64,000 nucleotides of DNA, taken from assembly GCF_001347015.1 (NCBI RefSeq), contig NZ_CFGI01000013.1, forward strand, positions 1-64,000, written 5' to 3'. Source of the stretch: Streptococcus pneumoniae. Its GTDB lineage: Bacteria; Bacillota; Bacilli; Lactobacillales; Streptococcaceae. Shown here one piece after another: positions 26,236 through 35,738 of the stretch (its first letter is position 1; every line of letters starts with the position of its first letter). Below the pieces are notes generated by a model. The model was not told the DNA's origin and searched no databases. It saw only the letters and a list, made by a program, of their open reading frames with translations. Both the position numbers and the translations under genes were made by a program.

Positions 26236-27507
26236 TTATTCACCAAATTTTTGTTTGATTGTTTCTTTGATCAATGTTACAGCATCGTTAGCAGATGTTT
26301 TCGCATCTTTCTTACCACTTACAGCATCAAAGAGCATGTTAGCAGCTGGTTCCCAAACTGCAGACATTTGAGAGATGTTTGGAATTGGTTGAGCGTTCTT
26401 GAACTGTTTGATAACAGCTGTTGTCAACTCATCGTTTTTACCTTCAGCGTATGAACGAGCTTCAGTGTTCGCTGGGATTTCGTTAGTTGCATCGTAGAAG
26501 GCTTTTTGTTGTTCAGTTGAAACAAGGAAGTCTACAAATTTTTGTGCAGCTTCAAGGTTCTTAGTGCTTGATGGGATGATCCAAGCTTTACCACCACCGA
26601 ATGCTGCGTAGTTTTTCCCGTTTGGAAGAGTTGGGATAGTTGCAACACCGTAGTTTACTTTAGCATCTTTGAAGGCTTGAGCTTTCCAAGGACCATCAAT
26701 GATAGCAGCTGTTTTACCTTCTTGGAATTGAGTTTGGATTAGGTTTCCAGCAGCTGTACCATCTTGCATACCTTTAGGCCATTTTTCGTACCAAGATTTA
26801 GCGTAGTTGATACCTGCGATAGAACCGTCGTTTGCAAGACCGATGTCTTTAGGGTCTTTACCGTTTTGTCCGAATACGTAAGCGCCGTTACCAGCAAGAA
26901 GTCCGTATGCATAGTAGAAGTTTGTCCAGTCAGCTAGGAAAGCAGAAGTTTTTCCATCTTCTCCAGCGAAGGCATATTTGCTATCTTTAGCAAGTTCTTC
27001 TAGTTCAGCAAAAGTTTTTGGAGCTTCTTTTACCAAGTCTTTGTTGTAGTACATAACAAGTGACTCGATAACGGCAGGAGCACCGTAAACTTTACCGTCA
27101 GCAGCTGTTACAAGAGATTTAGTTGTATCTTCTGTTTTAGCACCATCGCTCAATTTCACTTCTGAAAGTTGTCCGTCAGAACCAAGGCTACCCACACGGT
27201 CGTATGGTGCCATCATAACGTCAGCAGCTTGACCAGATTGGTTGTCAAGAGAAAGTTTGTCAAGTCCACCAAGTTGGTCACCAGATTTGATGTTAATTGT
27301 TGTGCCTGATTGCTCTTTATAAGCTTTGGCAACTGTTTCAGCATAAGCTTTGTATTGGTCTTCAACGTAGAAAGTGAGTTCTTTGGCTTCAGATGAACCA
27401 GAATCAGCAGGCTTATCAGCAGTTTTGCTTCCGCAAGCTACCAAAAGCAAGCTAGCAAGTGTAACAGTTCCAAGCACAGCAGCGCTCTTCATGAATTTAG
27501 ATGACAT
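26236..27507 (-). CDS. malX: Maltose/maltodextrin-binding lipoprotein
   Basis: 423 residues. A lipoprotein signal peptide ends in LLLVACGS, with the acylated Cys at about residue 25, followed by a serine-rich linker and an extracellular solute-binding domain of the MalE class. It captures maltodextrins and hands them to MalCD. The ATG has AGGAGG upstream. The promoter overlaps MalR operator sequences. Highly biased codon use fits strong expression. Confidence 0.95.
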   Translation of the reverse strand: MSSKFMKSAAVLGTVTLASLLLVACGSKTADKPADSGSSEAKELTFYVEDQYKAYAETVAKAYKEQSGTTINIKSGDQLGGLDKLSLDNQSGQAADVMMAPYDRVGSLGSDGQLSEVKLSDGAKTEDTTKSLVTAADGKVYGAPAVIESLVMYYNKDLVKEAPKTFAELEELAKDSKYAFAGEDGKTSAFLADWTNFYYAYGLLAGNGAYVFGQNGKDPKDIGLANDGSIAGINYAKSWYEKWPKGMQDGTAAGNLIQTQFQEGKTAAIIDGPWKAQAFKDAKVNYGVATIPTLPNGKNYAAFGGGKAWIIPSSTKNLEAAQKFVDFLVSTEQQKAFYDATNEIPANTEARSYAEGKNDELTTAVIKQFKNAQPIPNISQMSAVWEPAANMLFDAVSGKKDAKTSANDAVTLIKETIKQKFGE

Positions 27508-27546
27508 AGTGTATTCCTCCTAAAGAATAACAAGTTTTATTGATAA

Positions 27547-27606
27547 GGAAAACGCAAACGTTTTCCTTTATGAGCTTAGTATAGCACAAATAGAAAACGG
27601 TTGCAA
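27547..27606 (-). promoter_or_regulatory. malX promoter with MalR operator
   Basis: On the minus strand: TTGCAA (27606-27601), a 17-bp spacer and TATACT (27583-27578). Downstream of the start lies a perfect 8-bp inverted repeat GGAAAACG-CAAA-CGTTTTCC (27547-27566), the MalR operator. A partial operator-like AAAACGGTTGCAA overlaps the -35 box. Confidence 0.85.
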
Positions 27607-27609
27607 GTG

Positions 27610-27895
27610 TTTTTGTCAAAAATTTTAAAAAATTTTTAAGCTTGATTTGATAACATGATTTTGCTTTTTAATAGAAGAAAAGTGTGAAATAGATAAGAAT
27701 ACAGTATTTTTAATAAAAAATAGATGGAATCTGTCTAAAGAGGGAAATCAGGAGGGGCTACCTCCCTGTTTCTAATTCCTATCTATTTTCTATAGACCTT
27801 TGTGCCTCCGTACATCTAAATTCAAGTTTTCTAAGGGGGATTTGCACTTTGTCGACTGTCCCGTGAGGCTCAAACTTTAGGATTAGATAGTTTTA
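27610..27895. other. Intergenic stretch between divergent mal operons
   Basis: AT-rich, no open frame with a ribosome binding site. It contains a weak hairpin around CAGGAGG...CCTCCCTG (about 27749-27769). I see nothing else that I can name before the BOX element. Confidence 0.4.
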
Positions 27896-28009
27896 ATACT
27901 CTTCGAAAATCTCTTCAAACCGCGTCAACTTTATCTGCAACCTCAAAGCTGTGCTTTGAGCAACCTGCGGCTAGCTTCCTAGTTTGCTCTTTGATTTTCA
28001 TTGAGTATA
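27896..28009 (+). repeat. BOX element (short A-C form)
   Basis: ATACTCTTCGAAAATCTC at the start, the CTCAAAGCTGTGCTTTGAG palindrome, and boxC ending TTCATTGAGTATA. It sits between the divergent malX and malM promoters, about 65 bases before the malM -35 box. It is very similar to the copy at 11883-11996. Confidence 0.92.
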
Positions 28010-28073
28010 AGTTATCTTTGCTAAAATGAGCTAGTCTCCTTAAAAATAATCCAAAAAGTTTTTTTAAAAACGC

Positions 28074-28125
28074 TTGCAATTATGCTTGAAAAGGAGTATA
28101 CTTATAAGTAGCGCAAACGTTTGCG
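28074..28125 (+). promoter_or_regulatory. malMP promoter with MalR operator
   Basis: TTGCAA (28074-28079), a 17-bp spacer and TATACT (28097-28102). A perfect 14-bp palindrome CGCAAACGTTTGCG (28112-28125) follows at the start of transcription, where MalR would block initiation. Confidence 0.88.
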
Positions 28126-28175
28126 TCTGCAAAAATACGCAACGTTCCATTATTTTAATACACGAGGTGTTATTT

Positions 28176-29693
28176 ATGAAAAAACGTCAAAGTGGTGTGT
28201 TGATGCACATCTCTTCTCTCCCAGGAGCCTACGGAATCGGATCATTTGGTCAAAGTGCTTACGACTTCGTTGATTTCTTGGTTCGTACAAAACAACGTTA
28301 CTGGCAAATCCTTCCATTAGGAACAACTAGTTACGGGGATTCTCCTTACCAATCTTTCTCAGCCTTCGCAGGAAACACTCATTTTATCGATTTAGATATT
28401 TTGGTGGAGCAAGGTTTGTTGGAAACAAGTGACCTTGAAGGAGTTGACTTTGGTAGTGATGCGTCTGAAGTTGACTATGCTAAAATCTACTATGCACGTC
28501 GTCCTCTTTTAGAAAAAGCGGTGAAACGTTTCTTTGAAGTGGGAGATGTCAAAGATTTTGAGAAATTTGCTCAAGACAACCAATCATGGCTTGAGCTCTT
28601 TGCTGAGTATATGGCTATCAAAGAGCATTTTGACAATCTTGCTTGGACTGAATGGCCAGATGCAGATGCTCGTGCTCGTAAAGCTTCAGCACTTGAAAGC
28701 TACCGTGAGCAATTGGCAGACAAGTTGGTTTACCACCGTGTGACTCAATACTTCTTCTTCCAACAATGGTTGAAATTGAAAGCTTACGCTAACGACAACC
28801 ACATCGAAATCGTTGGAGACATGCCAATCTACGTAGCGGAAGATTCAAGCGATATGTGGGCAAATCCACATCTCTTCAAGACAGATGTCAACGGTAAGGC
28901 GACTTGCATCGCAGGATGCCCACCAGATGAGTTTTCTGCAACTGGTCAGCTTTGGGGTAACCCAATCTATGACTGGGAAGCAATGGATAAAGACGGCTAC
29001 AAATGGTGGATTGAACGCTTGCGTGAAAGCTTCAAAATCTACGATATCGTTCGTATCGACCACTTCCGTGGTTTCGAATCTTACTGGGAAATCCCTGCTG
29101 GTTCTGATACAGCAGCACCTGGTGAGTGGGTCAAAGGTCCTGGCTACAAGCTTTTTGCAGCCGTTAAGGAAGAACTTGGTGAGCTAAACATCATCGCAGA
29201 AGACCTTGGTTTCATGACAGACGAAGTTATCGAATTGCGTGAACGTACTGGCTTCCCAGGAATGAAGATTCTTCAATTTGCTTTCAACCCAGAAGATGAA
29301 AGCATTGATAGCCCACACTTGGCACCTGCTAACTCAGTTATGTACACAGGAACACACGATAACAACACGGTCCTTGGTTGGTACCGTAATGAAATCGATG
29401 ATGCGACTCGTGAGTACATGGCTCGCTACACGAACCGTAAAGAATACGAAACAGTTCCACACGCTATGCTTCGTACAGTCTTTTCATCAGTTAGCTTCAT
29501 GGCAATTGCAACGATGCAAGATTTGTTAGAATTGGATGAGACAGCTCGTATGAACTTCCCATCTACCCTTGGTGGAAACTGGTCTTGGCGTATGACAGAA
29601 GATCAATTGACACCAGCTGTCGAGGAAGGTTTGCTTGACTTGACAACAATCTATCGCCGAATCAATGAAAATTTGGTAGAATTAAAGAAATAA
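28176..29693 (+). CDS. malM: 4-alpha-glucanotransferase (amylomaltase)
   Basis: 505 residues from the ATG at 28176 (GAGGTG upstream), the full length of GH77 amylomaltases. Visible family segments are [19 protein letters not shown] near the start, [13 protein letters not shown] with the nucleophile region, and a C-terminal GTHDNNT motif. It disproportionates maltodextrins and releases glucose. malP follows 25 bases downstream, so imported dextrins are trimmed and phosphorolysed by one operon. Confidence 0.95.
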   Translation: MKKRQSGVLMHISSLPGAYGIGSFGQSAYDFVDFLVRTKQRYWQILPLGTTSYGDSPYQSFSAFAGNTHFIDLDILVEQGLLETSDLEGVDFGSDASEVDYAKIYYARRPLLEKAVKRFFEVGDVKDFEKFAQDNQSWLELFAEYMAIKEHFDNLAWTEWPDADARARKASALESYREQLADKLVYHRVTQYFFFQQWLKLKAYANDNHIEIVGDMPIYVAEDSSDMWANPHLFKTDVNGKATCIAGCPPDEFSATGQLWGNPIYDWEAMDKDGYKWWIERLRESFKIYDIVRIDHFRGFESYWEIPAGSDTAAPGEWVKGPGYKLFAAVKEELGELNIIAEDLGFMTDEVIELRERTGFPGMKILQFAFNPEDESIDSPHLAPANSVMYTGTHDNNTVLGWYRNEIDDATREYMARYTNRKEYETVPHAMLRTVFSSVSFMAIATMQDLLELDETARMNFPSTLGGNWSWRMTEDQLTPAVEEGLLDLTTIYRRINENLVELKK

Positions 29694-29718
29694 TACAATA
29701 TCAGGAGACACCTTAAAC

Positions 29719-31977
29719 ATGTTATCACTACAAGAATTTGTACAAAATCGTTACAATAAAACCATTGCAGAATGTAGCAATGAAGAGCTTTACCTTGCTC
29801 TTCTTAACTACAGCAAGCTTGCAAGCAGCCAAAAACCAGTCAACACTGGTAAAAAGAAAGTTTACTATATCTCAGCTGAGTTCTTGATTGGTAAACTCTT
29901 GTCAAACAACTTGATCAACCTTGGTCTTTACGACGATGTCAAAAAAGAACTTGCTGCTGCAGGTAAAGACTTGATCGAAGTTGAAGAAGTTGAATTGGAA
30001 CCATCTCTTGGTAATGGTGGTTTGGGACGTTTGGCTGCCTGCTTTATCGACTCAATTGCGACTCTTGGTTTGAATGGTGACGGTGTTGGTCTGAACTACC
30101 ACTTTGGTCTTTTCCAACAAGTTCTTAAAAACAACCAACAAGAAACAATTCCAAATGCATGGTTGACAGAGCAAAACTGGTTGGTTCGCTCAAGCCGTAG
30201 CTACCAAGTACCATTTGCAGACTTTACTTTGACATCAACTCTTTATGATATTGATGTTCCTGGTTACAAGACAGAAACGAAGAACCGCTTGCGTTTATTT
30301 GACTTGGATTCAGTTGATTCTTCTATTATTAAAGACGGTATCAGCTTTGACAAGACAGATATCGCTCGCAACTTGACTCTCTTCCTTTACCCAGATGATA
30401 GTGACAAACAAGGTGAATTGCTCCGTATCTTCCAACAATACTTCATGGTTTCAAACGGTGCGCAATTGATCATCGACGAAGCAATCGAAAAAGGAAGCAA
30501 CTTGCATGACCTTGCTGACTACGCAGTTGTCCAAATCAACGATACTCACCCATCAATGGTGATTCCTGAATTGATCCGTCTTTTGACTGCTCGTGGTATC
30601 GAGCTTGACGAAGCAATCTCAATCGTTCGTAGCATGACTGCCTACACTAACCACACAATCCTTGCTGAAGCGCTTGAAAAATGGCCTCTTGAATTCTTGC
30701 AAGAAGTGGTTCCTCACTTGGTACCAATCATCGAAGAATTGGACCGTCGTGTGAAGGCAGAGTACAAAGATCCAGCTGTTCAAATCATCGATGAGAGCGG
30801 ACGTGTTCACATGGCTCACATGGATATTCACTACGGATACAGTGTTAACGGGGTAGCAGCACTTCACACTGAAATCTTGAAGAACTCTGAGTTGAAAGCT
30901 TTCTACGACCTTTACCCAGAAAAATTCAACAACAAAACAAACGGTATCACTTTCCGTCGTTGGCTCATGCATGCTAACCCAAGCTTGTCTCACTACTTGG
31001 ATGAGATTCTTGGAGATGGTTGGCACCATGAAGCAGATGAGCTTGAAAAACTCTTGTCTTATGAAGACAAAGCAGCTGTCAAAGAAAAATTGGAAAGCAT
31101 CAAGGCTCACAACAAACGTAAATTGGCTCGTCACTTGAAAGAACACCAAGGTGTGGAAATCAATCCAAACTCTATCTTTGATATCCAAATCAAACGTCTT
31201 CACGAGTACAAACGCCAACAAATGAACGCTTTGTACGTGATCCACAAATACCTTGATATCAAAGCTGGTAACATCCCTGCTCGCCCAATCACAATCTTCT
31301 TTGGTGGTAAAGCAGCTCCAGCCTACACAATCGCTCAAGACATCATCCACTTGATTCTTTGCATGTCAGAAGTTATTGCTAACGATCCAGCAGTAGCTCC
31401 ACACTTGCAAGTAGTTATGGTTGAAAACTACAACGTTACTGCAGCAAGCTTCCTTATCCCAGCATGTGATATTTCAGAACAAATTTCACTTGCTTCTAAA
31501 GAAGCTTCAGGTACTGGTAACATGAAATTCATGTTGAACGGAGCTTTGACTCTTGGTACTATGGACGGAGCTAACGTGGAAATCGCTGAGTTGGTTGGCG
31601 ACGAAAACATCTACATCTTCGGTGAAGATTCAGAAACTGTTATCGACCTTTACGCAAAAGCAGCTTACAAATCAAGCGAATTCTACGCTCGTAAAGCTAT
31701 CAAACCATTGGTTGACTTCATCGTTAGTGATGCAGTTCTTGCAGCTGGAAACAAAGAGCGCTTGGAACGTCTTTACAATGAATTGATCAACAAAGACTGG
31801 TTCATGACTCTTCTTGATTTGGAAGACTACATCAAAGTCAAAGAGCAAATGTTGGCTGACTACGAAGACCGTGACGCATGGTTGGATAAAGTTATCGTTA
31901 ACATTTCTAAAGCAGGATTCTTCTCATCTGACCGTACAATCGCTCAGTATAACGAAGATATCTGGCACTTGAACTAA
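29719..31977 (+). CDS. malP: Maltodextrin (glycogen) phosphorylase
   Basis: 752 residues, GT35 family. The pyridoxal-phosphate lysine lies in [20 protein letters not shown] near residue 600, and the [12 protein letters not shown] motif is near residue 95. It phosphorolyses alpha-1,4-glucans to glucose-1-phosphate. It is the last gene of the malMP operon and has strongly biased codons. A large antisense open frame (30619-31350) is a by-product of that codon bias. Confidence 0.95.
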   Translation: MLSLQEFVQNRYNKTIAECSNEELYLALLNYSKLASSQKPVNTGKKKVYYISAEFLIGKLLSNNLINLGLYDDVKKELAAAGKDLIEVEEVELEPSLGNGGLGRLAACFIDSIATLGLNGDGVGLNYHFGLFQQVLKNNQQETIPNAWLTEQNWLVRSSRSYQVPFADFTLTSTLYDIDVPGYKTETKNRLRLFDLDSVDSSIIKDGISFDKTDIARNLTLFLYPDDSDKQGELLRIFQQYFMVSNGAQLIIDEAIEKGSNLHDLADYAVVQINDTHPSMVIPELIRLLTARGIELDEAISIVRSMTAYTNHTILAEALEKWPLEFLQEVVPHLVPIIEELDRRVKAEYKDPAVQIIDESGRVHMAHMDIHYGYSVNGVAALHTEILKNSELKAFYDLYPEKFNNKTNGITFRRWLMHANPSLSHYLDEILGDGWHHEADELEKLLSYEDKAAVKEKLESIKAHNKRKLARHLKEHQGVEINPNSIFDIQIKRLHEYKRQQMNALYVIHKYLDIKAGNIPARPITIFFGGKAAPAYTIAQDIIHLILCMSEVIANDPAVAPHLQVVMVENYNVTAASFLIPACDISEQISLASKEASGTGNMKFMLNGALTLGTMDGANVEIAELVGDENIYIFGEDSETVIDLYAKAAYKSSEFYARKAIKPLVDFIVSDAVLAAGNKERLERLYNELINKDWFMTLLDLEDYIKVKEQMLADYEDRDAWLDKVIVNISKAGFFSSDRTIAQYNEDIWHLN

Positions 31978-32005
31978 GATACAAATTTATACTAATACAT
32001 TTTGT

Positions 32006-32040
32006 AAAAAAGCGAGTTTCGATTGAAATTCGCTTTTTTA
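32006..32040 (+). terminator. malP terminator
   Basis: AAAAAAGCGA-TTTC, GATT, GAAA-TTCGCTTTTTT with one bulge. Confidence 0.85.
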
Positions 32041-32167
32041 AATGCTGTGGATTTGGGTCAATCTTGTCTAAAAATAGGGAAATTATAGATACAGTGAAGG
32101 CTTAGAAATACTGCTTTTTACTCTCTTTCAACCTCATGCTTCTTCGTAGTTGATTACCTCATATTGC

Positions 32168-32196
32168 TTGTATTCGCTTACACAAAGTGTTATAAT
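32168..32196 (+). promoter_or_regulatory. Promoter P1 of the duplicated small-membrane-protein module
   Basis: TTGTAT (32168-32173), a 17-bp spacer and TATAAT (32191-32196). The region from about 32167 to the start codon is almost identical to 34390-34445, where it drives a different small gene. Confidence 0.75.
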
Positions 32197-32222
32197 ATGA
32201 TTATAGGAAAGAAGGTGTTCTT

Positions 32223-32429
32223 ATGTGGAAAAAATATTTTTCAAAATATAAATGGACGGATTTATTTTGGATTCTATTTGTTATTTTAACATGCCTCTTG
32301 GCGGGTAATAGTAATCTTTACCCCCTTACCCATCAAGAAATCTCTTATCATGGGTGCTTATCGGGAATTACACTTGCCTTATTTCACTTGCTATTTATTG
32401 ATAAGTTTGTTATTTCGAATCGAAAATAA
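32223..32429 (+). CDS. Small membrane protein, intact copy 1
   Basis: 68 residues. A lysine- and tryptophan-rich N-terminus (MWKKYFSKYKWTDLFWILFV) is followed by two hydrophobic helices. GAAGGTG precedes the ATG. A closely similar copy without start codon lies at 35790-35988. Small proteins of this type are often found in bacteriocin/immunity regions of streptococci, but I recognise no named family. It begins the AT-rich accessory island. Confidence 0.65.
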   Translation: MWKKYFSKYKWTDLFWILFVILTCLLAGNSNLYPLTHQEISYHGCLSGITLALFHLLFIDKFVISNRK

Positions 32430-32460
32430 AGATTAGAACTATGCTTGACTGCCTACTTTT

Positions 32461-32655
32461 ATGATTGATTTTTGGGGGAAGATTTTGTCTCTATTATTTA
32501 TTATTTTAAATTTGTTTATCTTGTACAAGATCTATTCTTTGAGGCGGGAGAAATCGAAATACTTGATTTATACGGCCTATATCATATTTGGGGTAAATGT
32601 ACTATATGGTGTTCAATGGTTATTAAGAGAACTGATTTCAACTATTTCCACTTAA
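32461..32655 (+). CDS. Small two-helix membrane protein, copy 1
   Basis: 64 residues, MIDFWGKILSLLFIILNLFI followed by a KIYSLRREKSKYLIYTAY connector and a second helix. A nearly identical protein is encoded at 36020-36214, differing at only a handful of positions. It lies 31 bases after the previous small gene. No good Shine-Dalgarno is visible (TTTT before the ATG), so translation may be weak or coupled. Possible bacteriocin immunity function is inference. Confidence 0.6.
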   Translation: MIDFWGKILSLLFIILNLFILYKIYSLRREKSKYLIYTAYIIFGVNVLYGVQWLLRELISTIST

Positions 32656-32738
32656 TATGTATGGAAACTCCAGTGATTTTTGCATAACAAAACGCATAAG
32701 ATTAAGGTGTACTGACCCCAAAAAGTTAGACAATTAAT

Positions 32739-33572
32739 TTATCCGAAGGATTTAGTTCTGTATTGCACAGGACTGAGTCCTTTTAGTTTTACCTTAATTC
32801 GTTTATTGTTGTAGTAATCAATATAGTCTACAATAGCTTGTTCCAATTGCTTAAGCGATTGAAACGACTTCTCATAACCATAAAACATCTCCGATTTCAG
32901 AATGCCAAAGAAAGATTCCATCATACCATTGTCTGGGCTGTTACCCTTACGTGACATGGATGCTTGAATTCCCTTACCCTTAAGAAACTGATGATAAGAA
33001 TCGTGTTGATATTGCCAGCCTTGGTCACTATGGAGAATCGTATTCTCGTAGTGCTTCTCTGTGAATGCCTGTTCCAACATTGTTTTTACTTGTTCTAAGT
33101 TGGGTGAAGTTGAAAGATTATAGGCGATAATTTCGCTATTAAAGTCATCTAAAACTGGTGATAAGTAAAGCTTTTGAGTACTTGCTGGAATGGCAAATTC
33201 TGTCACATCTGTGTAGCACTTTTCCATTGTTTTAGAGCCTTCAAATTGACGTTGAATGAGATTCTCTGCCTTCTTACCAACATCTCCTTTATGAGAAGAA
33301 TATTTTCGTTTCTGTCGCATTTTAGCTTGTAAATTGAGTACTTTCATCAAGCGTTGAACTCTTTTATGATTTACCAGATAACCACGATTTCTTAGTTCTA
33401 AATGAATCCGACGATAACCATAATTTCCCTTGTGTTCAATAAAAATGGATTGAATTTCAGTTCTAAGCTCTTGGTCCTTATCTGGTTTATCTAGCTGTTT
33501 CAAGTGATAGTAGTAGGTCGAACGAGCTAGTTTAATAGCTTTTAGAAGAATATCTAACGAAAACTCAGTCAT
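32739..33572 (-). CDS. IS3-family transposase OrfB (DDE integrase core)
   Basis: 277 residues. The rve domain carries the catalytic D, D, E in YTDVTEFAI, ILHSDQGWQYQ and NSPDNGMMESFFGILKSEMF. An N-terminal HTH_21-like segment contains GYRRIHLELRNRG. It appears intact. Its ATG overlaps the orfA stop as TAATG, suggesting reinitiation in addition to, or instead of, the usual frameshift. Confidence 0.92.
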   Translation of the reverse strand: MTEFSLDILLKAIKLARSTYYYHLKQLDKPDKDQELRTEIQSIFIEHKGNYGYRRIHLELRNRGYLVNHKRVQRLMKVLNLQAKMRQKRKYSSHKGDVGKKAENLIQRQFEGSKTMEKCYTDVTEFAIPASTQKLYLSPVLDDFNSEIIAYNLSTSPNLEQVKTMLEQAFTEKHYENTILHSDQGWQYQHDSYHQFLKGKGIQASMSRKGNSPDNGMMESFFGILKSEMFYGYEKSFQSLKQLEQAIVDYIDYYNNKRIKVKLKGLSPVQYRTKSFG

Positions 33573-34087
33573 TAATTCTTGAACAATTTCTGTCTTTCTT
33601 CTTTCTCTTTTTCCTCCTTCAATCGGAGTTCTCTTAACTTTTTTAGGATAGCATTCTCCGCTCTCAGGTACTCATTTTCTGCTTGAAGACGTTCTAATTC
33701 TGTCCTCTCTTCAGGTCTCTTTTTTGGCTTACGTCCCATTTTAGGTACTCTCCCTCTTGTTTTCTCAACAATAGTATACCCGTTTTTCCTGTATTGTGCT
33801 AGCCAGTTAAGAAGTATCGTACGACTTGGGAGACCGTATTCAAGAGAAACTCTATCTTTAGTCCAGCCTTCATGTAAGACTTTATGAATCATTTCTTGTT
33901 TTAAATCAGGAGAATAGTAACGATTTTTTCCTTTTTTGACGAACTCTATTCCGTAACGATCAATCAATTTAATCATATACCTAATATTAGAATTGTTTAT
34001 CCCAAATTTATTTGAAAGCTTCTCTAAGCTATATCCTTGTTTTCTAAGTTCATAGATCTGAACTTTATCATCATAAGTTAATTTCAT
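33572..34087 (-). CDS. IS3-family transposase OrfA (HTH and leucine zipper)
   Basis: 171 residues from the ATG at 34087. Two helix-turn-helix units ([20 protein letters not shown] and [20 protein letters not shown]) recognise the element ends. A C-terminal coiled coil ([20 protein letters not shown]) mediates multimerisation. The frame is open further upstream to 34144 through the inverted repeat, but the start at 34087 fits family length. Confidence 0.9.
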   Translation of the reverse strand: MKLTYDDKVQIYELRKQGYSLEKLSNKFGINNSNIRYMIKLIDRYGIEFVKKGKNRYYSPDLKQEMIHKVLHEGWTKDRVSLEYGLPSRTILLNWLAQYRKNGYTIVEKTRGRVPKMGRKPKKRPEERTELERLQAENEYLRAENAILKKLRELRLKEEKEKEERQKLFKN

Positions 34088-34186
34088 AATAAAAATACCC
34101 CAAAAGTTAGATTTTTTCTGTCTAACTTTTGGGGTGCAGTTCATTCACTAAATTACCGTTTTTTATTTGAATTCTATTACTATTAA

Positions 34187-34369
34187 CTACCTAATACTAC
34201 TACTACCAATATTACTAATATTAGTAGCAATTACCCTGAGGCCATCGTTTGTAAATTGACCCAAAACGTCAAATCCGTCATAAATTCCTTTATAAATAAA
34301 GAGTCCTAAAATTATAGATGAAATAATAATACTTGCACAAATAAAATATGTACGGTTTTTTTCATTCAT
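34187..34369 (-). CDS. Small membrane protein of unknown function
   Basis: 60 residues from the ATG at 34369, with GGAGG upstream; the frame extends further upstream without a good site. One hydrophobic helix (TYFICASIIISSIILGLFIY) is followed by a polar C-terminal part rich in Asn, Ser and Gly. It is divergent from another tiny gene at 34446. It resembles bacteriocin-locus peptides in size but I cannot assign it. Confidence 0.55.
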   Translation of the reverse strand: MNEKNRTYFICASIIISSIILGLFIYKGIYDGFDVLGQFTNDGLRVIATNISNIGSSSIR

Positions 34370-34390
34370 AAGATCAATCCTCCACTTTTC

Positions 34391-34419
34391 TTGTATTCGT
34401 TTACATAAAGTATTATAAT
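34391..34419 (+). promoter_or_regulatory. Promoter P2, near-identical to P1
   Basis: TTGTAT (34391-34396), a 17-bp spacer and TATAAT (34414-34419). The stretch from TTGTATTCG to GGAAAGAAGGTGTT matches that at 32168-32219 with only a few changes, so the promoter and ribosome binding site were duplicated onto a different gene. Confidence 0.75.
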
Positions 34420-34445
34420 ATGATTGTAGGAAAGAAGGTGTTTTC

Positions 34446-34592
34446 ATGATATACACACTTAAATTGGTGTTGTTTATTACCTTTCTTGTAATAAGTTTGT
34501 TACCTGATAAGATTTTTGGAAAAAATAAAAAAATTTGGAAAATAGTTTTTGCAATATTGACGGCAGTGGCAGCATTGTCATTTATGTACTAA
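34446..34592 (+). CDS. 48-residue membrane peptide
   Basis: MIYTLKLVLFITFLVISLLP, then a lysine-rich loop (DKIFGKNKKIW) and a second hydrophobic helix ending SFMY. GAAGGTG stands before the ATG. It is expressed from the duplicated promoter P2 and ends at its own hairpin terminator. No named family; it could be an immunity or accessory peptide of the bacteriocin-like cassette downstream, which is inference. Confidence 0.6.
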   Translation: MIYTLKLVLFITFLVISLLPDKIFGKNKKIWKIVFAILTAVAALSFMY

Positions 34593-34601
34593 GTTATTTT
34601 A

Positions 34602-34640
34602 AGAATGTAGGGAAATAAACCCTACATTCTTTTTAGTTTT
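34602..34640 (+). terminator. Terminator after the 48-residue gene
   Basis: AAGAATGTAGGG, loop AAATAAA, CCCTACATTCTT, followed by TTTTAGTTTTTT. Confidence 0.85.
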
Positions 34641-34656
34641 TTCTGTTTTCTAAATT

Positions 34657-34755
34657 CTATTTATCCAAGCGCTTCAACATTTCTTGCTTCTTCGCTTCAA
34701 GTTCTGCACGCTTTTCTTCGATTTCGGCATGTTTTTTCTCGAATTCAGAACAACT
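34657..34755 (-). pseudogene. Remnant of a coiled-coil C-terminus
   Basis: The minus strand encodes KKHAEIEEKRAELEAKKQEM and LKRLDK before a TAG stop. It is a highly charged helix that looks like the tail of a once longer protein. Upstream the frame carries on only over short, broken stretches without a ribosome binding site. I read it as debris of a deleted gene. The remaining bases to 34935 hold no supported gene. Confidence 0.5.
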
Positions 34756-34938
34756 TGCACCATTGCTAAACTCTTTCCGCCATCAGGAGATAGGGTGAGT
34801 CGACATGTCTATTACTAACCCAAAGCAGTCCTACAAAGCAGGAATTTTCTGTTACTTTTTTGGAAATAGTAACGTTTATACAGCTTTGACACTTCGTATC
34901 AAAGCGCCAAACACACTCCGAGGGATTTACAGAAAGCA

Positions 34939-34976
34939 GAAAAGGAATGATCTTATATCAGATCATTCCTTTTCTC
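34939..34976 (-). terminator. Terminator of the secreted-protein cassette
   Basis: A perfect 14-bp inverted repeat, GAAAAGGAATGATC and GATCATTCCTTTTC, with an 8-base loop. It overlaps the stop codon of the 55-residue gene. Confidence 0.75.
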
Positions 34977-35130
34977 TATTTTTCTTTAAGTAATTATATA
35001 CAATGTACGACGAAGTCGTCATTGCAATGCTGATCCACCACCTAAAGGGAACTTTAAACAACATTGATAAGATAAAGAATATAAACAACGAAAATACGTT
35101 ATACCCAATTAATTTTATTGTATATCTCAT
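34963..35130 (-). CDS. Small membrane protein, putative immunity partner of the secreted protein
   Basis: 55 residues with two hydrophobic segments (YNVFSLFIFFILSMLF and WWISIAMTTSSYIVYNYL) and a basic tail. The ATG lies 2 bases after the stop of the secreted-protein gene, so the two are one translational unit. Size, topology and position are those of many bacteriocin immunity proteins, but no sequence family is recognised. Confidence 0.6.
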   Translation of the reverse strand: MRYTIKLIGYNVFSLFIFFILSMLFKVPFRWWISIAMTTSSYIVYNYLKKNREKE

Positions 35131-35132
35131 GA

Positions 35133-35705
35133 TTAAAAGTTAATTCTTCCGTTGTTAGGAAAGGCATCATTTTTATCCCATAATTCTGCTAAATAAGTCC
35201 CCGGTGATAATAAATTCATAGCGAATTCTAAAGCAACATCATTTACAAACCAACTACCTAGATATCTAGAAATTGCTGAACGAATAGCACTTTTTACTGC
35301 ATGTTTTCCTTTTACTTTAATTAGATTTGCAAGGCCTGCAGTAGTTCCTCCTAATGCTACAGCTATTGCAGTATCTAATAGAGCACCCATTTGATTAACT
35401 GTAATACCTTGCCAAGCTGCTCTAAATGGAGAGTATGTAGGTGGGATTGTATAATCGCCTTGTAATTGTCGGTTAATTACTTCTTTGATCCATTGTTGTG
35501 AGACGTCTGGATGAAAAGATTGGATTTCGTTTGCAAGTGTATTGATTTGTTCTTCTGTTAGAGAAGTGACAGGTTGAAGTTCCATATTTGTTTCAATTTG
35601 TGATACTTGTTCAGAAGCGTATACAGCTGAAACACTTGGAATCGCTGATACAATTAACACAATTGACGTCAAAAAAATCGAAATAAATTTCATTAATTTG
35701 TTCAT
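35133..35705 (-). CDS. Secreted bacteriocin-like protein of unknown family
   Basis: 190 residues. A classical Sec signal peptide (KLMKFISIFLTSIVLIVSAI, with likely cleavage after VSA or VYA near residue 27-30) is followed by an acidic propeptide-like region (about 31-85). The C-terminal 100 residues contain a Gly/Ala-rich hydrophobic stretch (ALLDTAIAVALGGTTAGLAN), a basic helix (KVKGKHAVKSAIRSAISRYL) and a second hydrophobic stretch. This architecture suggests a membrane-active secreted peptide or protein. GGAGAAAAG precedes the ATG and a good promoter lies upstream. Confidence 0.6.
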   Translation of the reverse strand: MNKLMKFISIFLTSIVLIVSAIPSVSAVYASEQVSQIETNMELQPVTSLTEEQINTLANEIQSFHPDVSQQWIKEVINRQLQGDYTIPPTYSPFRAAWQGITVNQMGALLDTAIAVALGGTTAGLANLIKVKGKHAVKSAIRSAISRYLGSWFVNDVALEFAMNLLSPGTYLAELWDKNDAFPNNGRINF

Positions 35706-35738
35706 GAGCTTTTCTCCTTTTTATTTGTATTTGATTAT

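Larger units (their letters stand above)
32708..34143 (-). mobile_element. IS3-family (IS150 group) insertion sequence, about 1.44 kb
   Basis: Imperfect terminal inverted repeats: TGTACTGACCCCAAAAAGTT at the left and the complement of ...AACTTTTGGGGTGCAGTTCA at the right (TGAACTGCACCCC inward). Two ORFs on the minus strand encode the transposase. The flanks show no 3- or 4-bp target duplication (AGG at the left, TTC at the right). The left end lies in the loop of a terminator whose other half is missing, so an adjacent deletion or recombination has happened. Confidence 0.9.

Noticed and set aside
30619-31350. 243-codon open frame antisense to malP
   Set aside because: It lies fully opposite a highly codon-biased gene, has no ribosome binding site and its protein is Phe/His/Val-rich in a way typical of such shadows.
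32704-34147. Target-site duplication of the IS3-family element
   Set aside because: Bases next to the two ends (AGG and TTC) do not match for 3 or 4 bp, so no duplication can be claimed.
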